DNA of 64,000 nt, from contig OX465581.1 of the NCBI GenBank assembly GCA_950022655.1, forward strand, positions 108,793,125 to 108,857,124, in the 5' to 3' direction. The position numbers and the translations under genes were made by a program. The notes beneath the pieces were generated by a model that was not told the DNA's origin, made no database searches, and saw only the letters and a program-made list of their open reading frames with translations. Shown one piece after another: positions 47,201-55,931 of this stretch. The stretch's first letter is position 1; each line of letters begins with the position of its first letter. The DNA comes from Alentia gelatinosa (lineage: Eukaryota; Annelida; Polychaeta; Phyllodocida; Polynoidae).

Positions 47201-47938
47201 AATTTGATAATTTCTCTATACCGTCGTGTCTATTCTATTTAGACATACAGATCTGTCTTCGTACTTTTGAAACCGGTAGGGGAGTTGAGGAAACTACTCA
47301 TATTTCGTGAATGGAATACATGTTCGCAGTGGTTGTAGCGAGGACAGAGTTCAATCCCATTGGGTCTCATTCAAAATACAACAGAAGGCGAGGGCTCATC
47401 TTCCATTCCGGGGTCTCTAGGCTGGGCCAACTAAGAGGAGCGGCTGGGGGCGGGGTTGGGGAAGGAAAGCGAGAGCAGTGGGAGGATGGGGGGAGGTGGT
47501 TACACAGACATCCAACATCAATAACACAGGAACACCCCCGTTCTGTTACTATGACCCGCCGGCCCCCACTGAGCCTGCCTGTATGTACATCACTAGAAAA
47601 AGATCAAACAATTACCTAACCCATGCTGACACCCTGGCATGGGTCGGCACGAGCCCAATACTTACATTCACACACAGTATGAGTTCTGGGGATTGACCAT
47701 CTACAACAGATTCTTTTGAGCATGGATTCCCCTCTCATATGACAGAAAGCTGACGTGGTATCAGAGCGAGTGAGTCGCTGTCTGGGCTCATAATCCAGAT
47801 TGATGTATGGGCCTTTCGTCCAGCAAACATTGGCTGTATATGTACATATTCCTGTATAAGTTATATTCCTCTCGTTGTCGGAAACATCTGTAGGTCCTTT
47901 CACTTTTAAGCTAAAAGTAGTGGGTAATACACAATATT
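44253..47938. other. Gene-free stretch, nothing firm
   Basis: AT-rich, without a supported gene. Frames at 44830-45132 and 46054-46383 (minus) and 47311-47619 (plus) lack domains. GAGTTCAATCCCATT at 47348 resembles a polymerase III B-box without an A-box. CTGCCACCTGGGAGG near 45989-46003 is a weak CTCF-like site. Confidence 0.5.
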
Positions 47939-48070
47939 ACCATGATTATGAGCTGAGTGGTCGTAATCTCCGCGTAGTTGACACGAAATAAAGTTCCGAG
48001 CGACAGCGAGGAGAATTGCGTAATGTCAACAAGGAGAATACGGCCAAACAGATCAAAATCATGGTAATGT
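47939..48070. repeat. Foldback palindrome PalD
   Basis: Outer arms ATTACCATGATT and AATCATGGTAAT are perfect. Pairing continues imperfectly through GAGTGGTCGTAATCTCCGCG against ATTCTCCTTGTTGACA-type sequence. The tip is CCGAGCGACAGCGAGG. The right arm runs into repeat R5, copy 2. Confidence 0.75.
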
Positions 48071-48200
48071 TGTATTTATCATTCACCTTTCGAATAATTA
48101 TAGACACAAATCTTGTAAATGATTAAAAACTCGACGTAAGCGCCTTGCATTATTTTAAGACAAAATAGTTCCTAAATTGCCCGTAAGGTGGGAAAAAGCC
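48031..48200 (+). repeat. Interspersed repeat R5, copy 2
   Basis: Same orientation as 38258-38427. Its left 40 bp form the right arm of palindrome PalD. Copy 1 retains only traces of that arm (CGCCATGATTCAAC at about 38241), so the palindrome has decayed there or was never complete. Confidence 0.8.
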
Positions 48201-48993
48201 TTATTCTACTGAATAGAAGACGGAAAGGCGGATTGTACTCAGTAGGCTCCATAGGTTTAGTATTGAGACTCCGTATTGGGTGAGTGATAAAATAGAGGCC
48301 CTGTTATGTATGGCTATCTTTGAATACCATACACAATTGCTGTCTACAACGGTCTATTATCAGATGGCGCACCGTCAAAATGTTGAAAGGCAAGCTTCTT
48401 AACTTAAAATGACACTTTTCGCTTTTGGTACCGGAAATATGTTACCACCCACCCCACAGTATACATGATCATATATAGCTTGGGTTGTGCAAGTTTACTG
48501 AATTTGCAAAATGATTCAAAGATTATGTTATGTTATTAATTTATTTACACTTCCAATGGATAACACAGTCCCTATACCTTCTCTATCGAGCACTCTTCGT
48601 AGACCTCAAAGCCTATCCAAGATACTTGAACCGCGGACTCATACCTAGAAAAGGCAATCTGAAATGAATTCGACGGGAAAATGAAATCACAGCGCCGTGA
48701 GCCGACAGGCTGAAGGACGGGGCTCAACCTATCAGTAGGTGAGCAGTGCTGTGGGTGGTTCGGATCTGACAGGCGTCGACCAACATGTCGGAAGGGTTAG
48801 AAATGTGGGCTACAGTGGAAACGAATGTGGTCATTCAACGAAAGACCGACTAAAGCAATTTTGGACATTTCATAATTGTATTGGAAGTTTGGTTTATTCC
48901 AGTTGAGTTGGTAAAACATGTAGCGGTAGAGCTTTCCATGTAGCGAGCTATAGAGGGTGCTGTTAGGAGCGCAGACGGCTTTTGGTCTTACGG
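48201..48993. other. Gene-free stretch, nothing recognised
   Basis: No repeat, motif or frame that I can support. Confidence 0.5.
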
Positions 48994-49303
48994 AAGGCCC
49001 GTTTCCATTGGCCGATTTCCCGTCACTGATCTAGAGTCAGGAACCACCGACAGACGTTTGGCACTGCTGACCCAAAATCGGTCAATGGAAACTACCCAGC
49101 TTGTGAAATAACCCACAACCATTTCTGCTTAGATTATGCAATGTGGCACCACCCACCACTGACTGAAAGCTTGGTCACTGGGTAAAATCTACTACCCTCA
49201 CCCATATTTCGATACTGACGCAGAGTCGGTGGCACTATCAACATACTTTCTGGGTAACACAAAAAATCTCCACCATTTTCGTCGGCCAATGGAAGCGGGC
49301 CTT
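48994..49303. mobile_element. GGCC-ended foldback MITE, composite copy 3
   Basis: 310 bp from AAGGCCCGTTTCCATTGGCC to GGCCAATGGAAGCGGGCCTT, flanked on the right by AAG. The left about 98 bp looks like a short complete member (arms CCGTTTCCATTGGCCGATTT and AAATCGGTCAATGGAAAC) with the family loop GTCAGGAACCACCGACAGAC. The right about 50 bp matches the 3' arm of the longer copy 1. About 165 bp between, starting TACCCAG and ending CTGGGTA, is unlike either and may be a nested insertion. Confidence 0.75.
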
Positions 49304-49590
49304 AAGAAATCTGTCAATAATTTGAACATAAAGTAACGAAATGCTATCCTGAAGCTACATCTAGTTTGATTCATATAACCATTCTGAAGGCAAAGGCTTG
49401 ATGTTCGTCCAATTCTGAATTTCGAATAGATATTTGCCTACAGCGTCATAGATGGGGCTGTCATCAACAATAGAATATCCATATTCACACAAAGGCATAC
49501 ACACTATAGTCTGGTCTTTACCGTTCTAGGCATTGCGTGCTCCAACAAATTGGCGTGAAAAAATATTGAGTTTAGTTGAACAGCTCCAAG

Positions 49591-49833
49591 ATGGCGACAA
49601 CGCTGGTGCCTCTTGCGTGCTTGGCCTTAATCAGTGTCGCAGCTGCAATCAGCCGGGTACTCCCCTCAGAGCACTCCTGCGCGTGCGCGTCACCCGCCAC
49701 CGCGCCCCCTGGTGTGTTGAGAGCGACCTCCTGGCCCGGTGAAATTACATGTACACTGTCACTGCTGCTACAGAGGGCGATTTCTAAATCCATCCACGTC
49801 TCCCTGATATTTGATGGAAACAATTCTTCATAG
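49591..49833 (+). CDS. Candidate secreted-protein first exon
   Basis: 80 codons from an ATG in good context (CCAAGATGGCG, which is also a YY1-type motif often placed on initiation codons). The N-terminus MATTLVPLACLALISVAAA reads like a signal peptide: a short polar start, a hydrophobic core, and small residues before a possible cleavage site. It is followed by two cysteines (SCAC) and then sequence of no recognised family. A GTGAAA after TGGCCCG (about 49739) could be a splice donor, so coding may stop there. No second exon is identified. GCGCCCCCTGGTG (about 49702) resembles a CTCF site. It could be chance. Confidence 0.25.
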   Translation: MATTLVPLACLALISVAAAISRVLPSEHSCACASPATAPPGVLRATSWPGEITCTLSLLLQRAISKSIHVSLIFDGNNSS

Positions 49834-50261
49834 TGCTGGTGTTTGAGGTGGCAGATGAAAGTGGGGTTTACAGAACAGATATCTATCATACAGAATACGT
49901 TTGTAAGGGACTAGGCCAACCCAATTTCACCTGATTTGCCCTTGAACCTCATCACATTAATTCAGCATTTTTTTTATGTTAAACATATCAGAACCAGCAT
50001 GCTATATACACAGCACGAAAACTTCAGTTTACATATGTTTACGTATGTCTGCATTCCGCGTATATATTTCTCCTCGGGTGTAAATAAGGTCGTCCTATTT
50101 GGCGTCATATCTACGCCTGCTTATATACACGTAGATGATAATCCCATACTCGGCCAGCTGGAGTTATGTTTACACAAATTTACGCCTTTTTCCTAATCTT
50201 CCGACCTCTGCACCTAGGGAACACCACTGGGTCACTTACCATTGGTCATTGGTCTGTGTCA

Positions 50262-50698
50262 TCTTTTGAATACTGTTCATATGTTATTGATAGTGCTAAA
50301 AAACTGATCGTCTGAGACTGGACAGGTTAAACCACAGAGGCCTTCGCATTGTATTTAATCGAAATGTTAGAAACTGTAATGTTGCAAATTTGATGAACAT
50401 GTGCAATGTGAAATCTCTAGAATACAGGAGGAAAGTACAACTGTTGATGTTAATGTATAAGAACAGAATGAACAAAACTTGGATAGAACCAACAAGAAGA
50501 CATACAAGGCAAGGAGAAAAAACCGTTTTTGCCCTACCTTATACAAGATGTACAAGCACCATAAATAGCCCATTCTACAGAGGCGCCCGATGCTGGAACG
50601 AACTACCCCCGCAAATACAGCTGTGTACCACTCCTGGAGCCTACAAGCGACCTATCAAGGCCAAATTGGATGAGACCAGGCCTCCGTCCGGGACCTAA
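50262..50698 (+). pseudogene. Reverse-transcriptase tail, jockey/RTE-like
   Basis: C-terminal part of a non-LTR ORF2 on the plus strand. EYCSYVIDSAKK is followed, after a one-base frame change near 50303-50310, by LDRLNHRGLRIVFN. Then come SLEYRRKVQLLMLMYKNR, a basic TRRHTRQ stretch, and [15 protein letters not shown] before the stop at 50696-50698. The order 'leYCs - LqrLqNRalRii - R...LL.lmYk - aRlWNeLP' is typical of the segment after the RT palm in jockey/CR1/RTE-type elements. The catalytic core is absent, so this is a 5'-truncated, frameshifted copy. A 3' UTR of about 65 bp leads into a TA microsatellite. Confidence 0.8.
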
Positions 50699-50764
50699 AT
50701 GTTCACCTTGCCACATCTCACCTCATCTCATGCACAATGAACTTTGTAACGTTTTTTGGAACCT

Positions 50765-50774
50765 ATTATATATG

Positions 50775-50834
<60 letters not shown>

Positions 50835-50881
50835 CATATATATATATACATATATATATACACATATATATATATATATAT
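50765..50881. repeat. (TA)n microsatellite with TATG/TACA interruptions
   Basis: About 115 bp of alternating TA, interrupted by G and C at regular places (TATATGTATATATATATACATA). It directly follows the 3' UTR of the RT remnant. A simple repeat at a retrotransposon 3' end is common and may have grown from the element's own terminus. Confidence 0.93.
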
Positions 50882-51059
50882 TACTCTGTCCAACGTTGTA
50901 TCTGAGTTCCAACGTTGTATCTGAAAAACTCAACGTTATGACTTTGAGAGATGCAATAATCTAAACAAAAAAACCATTAAAAATATATGGAAAATCCAAT
51001 TTCATATTGCATCCTTTTGTTCATTAACCATTTAAAAAAACACCAATGTTTGGTGTGTA

Positions 51060-51250
51060 TCAGTCTAGTCTTGATGATATAGCACATGATGTCATTGGAG
51101 TGTAGAGGGAGACTGATAGACAGGGACTACAGGTTGTGAGGCTGCGGGTGTGGTGAGGGGTGTGGCGACTGGGGTGCGGTGAAAGAGGGTGGCGGTGGCG
51201 GGTTTGGTAGTGTGGTGGCGGTTGTGGTGGCTGGGTTGGTGCAAGGAGGA
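51060..51250. repeat. Strand-asymmetric GT/GGT-rich tract
   Basis: From about 51135 to 51245 the plus strand is almost free of C and rich in GGTGTGG, GGCGGTGGCGG and GGTTGTGGTGG. Several GG/GGG runs could form a weak quadruplex. The minus-strand frame through it is Pro/His/Thr-rich and not credible as a gene. Confidence 0.55.
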
Positions 51251-51384
51251 ATATCTCATAATGTGTGCACAAGGGTCTGTGGGTAAATCTCTTTTTTTTA
51301 AACATGTATAAGCCCACGTATATAGCTACTCAGAAATATAAATATACGCCTGACGCCCAATACAGCCATTATGTGTGCATATAC

Positions 51385-51674
51385 TTGTTTGTTTGTTTTG
51401 TTTGTTTGGGTAGTTTAACATCTGTTCAATTAGACTTACTTTGGGTTTGACCATAGGTAGAAATATCACCCCTACACATTTACCAAGGGGAGAGTTACTT
51501 TTACTTCCCACGCCACATAGACATGGTATGAGAAGGATTGGCCTTTGATATAGCAGTAAACCAACCACTGCTGAGGGTAAAGGAGAAAAGTGGCTGCAGT
51601 AGGACTCCAATAAACAAGGTCCGACAACCTTGGGATTACAATTCCGGTGCTCTTTACCACTGAGCTAACTCCCC
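51385..51674 (-). mobile_element. tRNA-derived SINE
   Basis: Read on the minus strand from 51674: GGGGAGTTAGCTCAGTGGTA carries a perfect polymerase III A-box (TAGCTCAGTGG). It is followed by an anticodon-arm-like segment and a degraded B-box region (AAGGTTGTCGGACC). A body of about 220 bp without coding capacity follows, then a GTTAAACTACCC motif and a CAAA-rich tail (51385-51408). That layout (tRNA head, unrelated body, simple tail) defines a SINE. The B-box is disrupted, so it is probably inactive. Similar heads and TTAAAC-CAAA tails are common in mollusc genomes, which is the basis for the host guess. Confidence 0.8.
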
Positions 51675-52149
51675 ACCCCGGTCGCTTCTGTTATGCTTCC
51701 ATGCAAGCATATCCGGTCCGCACTATGAGGAGGCAAGGTGACCAAGAGGGTGAACAGATTGGCAATCGCTGTCCACCCCAGCAGACCATGCACATATACA
51801 GATGATAGATATATTCTATATACACTGTATATGCGGGTGGCCAATATGGACATACCGGTATAAGGAAACAATAGTAAACAAAGCAAATAAGCATGTCTAT
51901 GCCATATTGTAAATATTGATAAGCCCATATTCTCATCCGGTGATATGCCGGATGAAATCTCAGTTTCCCAGAAACCTTTCATAGAAATCATATAACTACC
52001 ACAGAATGTCCATGACAACACTCTCTATCACCCTGGATTGTCAACTTCCCATACAATCGTTGAAATAACCTCACTTTCCACTGGACATGGGAAAAGATCT
52101 CTCATGCATGATGAACATGTTGATGGGAGATGTCATGTCTAGTCTGAGT

Positions 52150-52408
52150 GCACCCCTCTCATAAGATCTCACACTCTCTAAGTGGTATTCTGCACAATGT
52201 TCTCACTATGCTCTATGGGAGAAGAATTCTTAACGAACTAGGCTTAGAGCCTTGAGAATCTACTGAACTGCCTCCCGTGCTAAACACGTACATCAGATTC
52301 CTATAATGATGCCACCTGGTGGGAATACTGTGTACTTCGCGCCCTAGTGACATTATTCTGGAATACAGAATACCACTTAGAGAGTGTGAGATCTTATGAG
52401 AGGGGTGC
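52150..52408. mobile_element. DNA-transposon-like element, 43-bp perfect TIRs
   Basis: 259 bp. Positions 52150-52192 (GCACCCCTCTCATAAGATCT... ending GGTATTCTG) and 52366-52408 are perfect reverse complements over 43 bp, while the 173-bp middle does not pair. Perfect arms suggest a young insertion or gene conversion between arms. Immediate flanks (TGAGT and TGACA) give no clean target duplication, so the superfamily is not assigned. GCCACCTGGTGG at about 52306-52317 inside is CTCF-like. Confidence 0.85.
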
Positions 52409-55400
52409 TGACAGAGGGCTAATCTTTAACGTATGAGCTGTTTAGTGCTTGATTGAGCCAGTAGCCCTGTGTCTTATTAAATCTAGTCTCCTTTGATCTG
52501 GATGCAGTGTCCATAGTCAAAGGGAAATGTGCGTTGATTATCTTCTACCTTCTCACAGTAGTGTTATATTTCTAAAGACAAGTACATTCTGCAAGACCTG
52601 TATGAATACAAATGGCATTAATGGTGGATGGCATTTAAAAGCATTTACATGTGCTATTACTGAAGGTTAATGTCATTACGAATGCTCAATGCGCTTTGGT
52701 TTTAAATTACTCATCACTACTATTCCCTGAACATTGTGTATTGCATAATCATTCATTTTTTTATGATCCATCTGCACTTCTCCGAGGAAAAGGAGGGATT
52801 TATTGGCCTCTCTCATAATATTGGAATGATATGAGAACCATTGTCTACCTACTCCAATATACCCCACGAGTGCAGATGATAGGAATGCTTTCTTCCGTTC
52901 AGAAAATTATAGAAAGGAAAGATCCATTTAATAAATAGTTGGAAGAAAATCAATCACCATGGTATCTCGCAAAGGTAAGACTGGGTTTAGTTTGATTTCG
53001 ACAAATCTTCTGCACAGTCATATAAAGTGGGGTTTTTTTTCGTTTTCATTTACTTTGAAAATTTCACTGAAGGTTAGATATATACCCTTATATATCGGTC
53101 CCCTAACGGAACGACCTCTCCTATCGTATTGTATACTAGGCTGAGGAACTCGTGTAGGGTTGAGTGAGGAGGGTAGAGAAGAGATATATAGTATAGCCTG
53201 CACCACTATTCAGCATCATTAAGACATGTCCGTCTTACTACACAGACACGCTATCGCCAAACAGGACGAATGCCTGCCAACTACTCCTTCCCCACCTCCC
53301 CACGGGTCGCGAGCTGCTCATCCATCACCATGGCAACGCTAACAGGTAGCGCGCGGTGACCAGTCGCTCATCAGGCACCCTGCCACCGCTGACATCAAAG
53401 ACACATCAAAGGGCCCGCCCGCCGCCGCCCTACCCCCGGGACGCTCTGGTGGGAAAGAGATATAACAATTGACCACCCAAGGGCTGGATCAACTATACAA
53501 CTGGGTGGTTATTTGGAGCGCGGTTATGTGAGTATAAGGGTTCTAAGATGAATTAAGAGGTGGTACATCTTCGCTGTACAAGGCACATGACACTTGGTTG
53601 AGCATCATATTCGGGAGGACTGACAAGAAAAACATGTCTACTATATTGATTTTGAATATATGTTTTGCTTTCGAGTAAATTGATTGGAACTTTAAGGAGG
53701 CATTTGTTTTTGCTTTATGCTGCATAACTAAAGGTGACAAACACACGCACCTCACCCAGCCAACTGAATTGTCTCTGAACTGAAAGGTTTCCTATGTTTT
53801 TTATAAATGAAATAATAAAAATATTCCATGACTAATGAATAAGTTACCGTAGAGTGGATCAGCTGTTGTCATAACGATGTATTTTTTTGGGGATCAAGTT
53901 TATCAGGGTTCTCATTAGTACAAGAAGCACAAATGTCCGGGCTCGGATTTTCCGTTCTTCGGCCTGGTCCTTCAATATCTATAAATTTGCAACCTATGCC
54001 CAGTTTTGTCAGAGCATCTCAGTGCGTAATCAGTCCATGTTAGATCACAGGCTTAGTAGTACATACTCTGCCATACCCTACACCCCGGAGCTACAGATGC
54101 CACACAGCACATCACAGACTTACATTAGTGGCGGGAAAAAAGCGATTTCCTCCCGGAGAAATGAACAACCAGGTCATGTAAAAACCCGAGCAGTGCTGTG
54201 ATTCGCTCTGCATCGTCTCTCACCACCTCGCAAGCTGCTCTTTTTTTTCAGTTTAAATCTGATGGGGAACAGCAATCAACACTGTATGGATTCTACGGAC
54301 GGTACTTGACCGGATGTTTGACCTCTGACCGCGTGGTCAAGGTCAAGCACATGTTGGGATTCTTAAGAGAGAAGGGCGACTTGATAAACAAATGTCAACA
54401 GAAAGGTCGATATAGGAGGCACGAGGAAAACCAGGGGTGTTAAGCTGCGGGAGTCATCATGAGATATCTATAGAGAATCCTTTATCCTTTTATCTAAGGC
54501 ATCATAATTCAAATTGGGTTGCCTTATAGCATTCCAAGTAGTTTATATAACATTCCAGATGTTGTAGGATATATTCCTGAAAAACCGGTAAACCGCCTTG
54601 CCATATGCGTGGAACTGTCACTATTAGAATGCTTTAATCTCCATTTTTTTAATTCACATTTCCCCCATTTTATACATTTAATTTCCAATCCTTCAAGTCT
54701 GGTAATGAGAGTGCTTTCCAGAAGACTAACAGAACAGCGGTCTTGCAGCTTACAGAAAAAGGCAACAGTACACTGGCAACTGTCTTCCTGCATTCCTTTC
54801 AAAATCAATGAGAAAGCAGGCGTCCCGATGTCCTTTGACTTCACGCCAAACGATTTCTCCTTTCTTTCCTTTCCTCGCTGCGCTTTCGTAATTGCTGCAG
54901 GTTAGGGAGGCTGCTTCGCTGGGATGTCCTCTTAACACGCCATCTGCACATAGAGCCCGGAAAAAGCTCCACCATCGGCCTGTCCTGAAACTAAGCCACG
55001 TCTGGACACCACATAGCGGCACATCGGTCACGTGATTCTGTCTTCAGTCACGTGCTAACAGGGGTCAACAGACTTCCGGTCTTGGAGTTTGCAGCGCCTT
55101 GTCGGATGTAAAACGAAATGTGCAAGATACTTCCATCTACCAACTTAATCTGTTACTCGAGGTAGGACTGAGTTCCTATTAGATGCTCTTCCCATGTGTT
55201 CTCCACATCACTGTTGTATTCACGTTTATAACTTGCAACGCAAGTGGGCTAATACTTATAGCCTTCTTGAACGCCATCAGATTTAACCGTATATATTGTA
55301 TGTAAAATGCTAAATCTTAATTTAGCGTAGTCTTTCGATATGATTACACATATATACGTTTGTTAAATGATGGAAAGAAACATGTTGGCCCTGTAGTAAC

Positions 55401-55892
55401 TGCGAGATCAATTTAACTCTAGAACATGATGACCAAATGGAATGACTCCAAGCGAACTTCATTCGATAAACTGATTGCAAGGATAAAAGCAATATCAATA
55501 CCCACGACTCCTTAGAATTCCTTTCTTCATAATCAGACATTATCTTTCTTCAGATCGATCCAGCCTGATGGGAAGCGTCATTACGTTCTCAGTCATGTGC
55601 CCCGGCTTGATGTATGCGTGACTGCGAGAGAGAGGGATTTAACCCACTCTGAGTTAGAACAAAAGGAGCCTAGTTTCATGAACGACAGGGGCATTATTTA
55701 TATCAGGAACAAGAAGAAATCTTAAAGGGCGTCTTCATTGGGGTACTTTTTGACACTTGGCACATGAAACCCAATCCACTTTGGTAAAGAGGGATTCACT
55801 GGCAGGCGTTTGATGATGATTTAATTAATGCCCTCTGCTTGTTAGCGCAGCATCAAAACTGTGCAAGTGATGGGAAGGGGTGGAAGGATGGT
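52409..55892. other. Gene-free stretch
   Basis: No gene supported. GC-rich DNA lies at 53260-53460, with CpG-dense GGCCCGCCCGCCGCCGCCCT around 53411-53431. Frames at 53887-54201, 54198-54443 and 54519-54905 (plus) have ordinary composition but no family I recognise. They are successive short frames without convincing splice pairs. Confidence 0.5.
53325..53338. promoter_or_regulatory. X-box-like site over a Kozak ATG
   Basis: ATCACCATGGCAAC has a perfect right half-site (GGCAAC) and a weaker left half of the RFX motif. It also forms CACCATGG, an ideal initiation context, and the frame reaches ACAG-GTAGCG, a possible donor, after five codons. It lies in a GC-rich islet. Either or both readings may be chance. 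Confidence 0.25.
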
Positions 55893-55896
55893 GAGA

Positions 55897-55931
55897 TGGG
55901 TGGGTGGGTAGGTGGGTGGGTGGGTCGGGTG
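55897..55931 (+). repeat. (GGGT)n G-quadruplex-prone repeat
   Basis: Seven GGGT-type units with single G losses (TGGGTGGGTGGGTAGGTGGG and on). Four or more G3 runs with one-base loops fit a parallel quadruplex. Confidence 0.85.
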
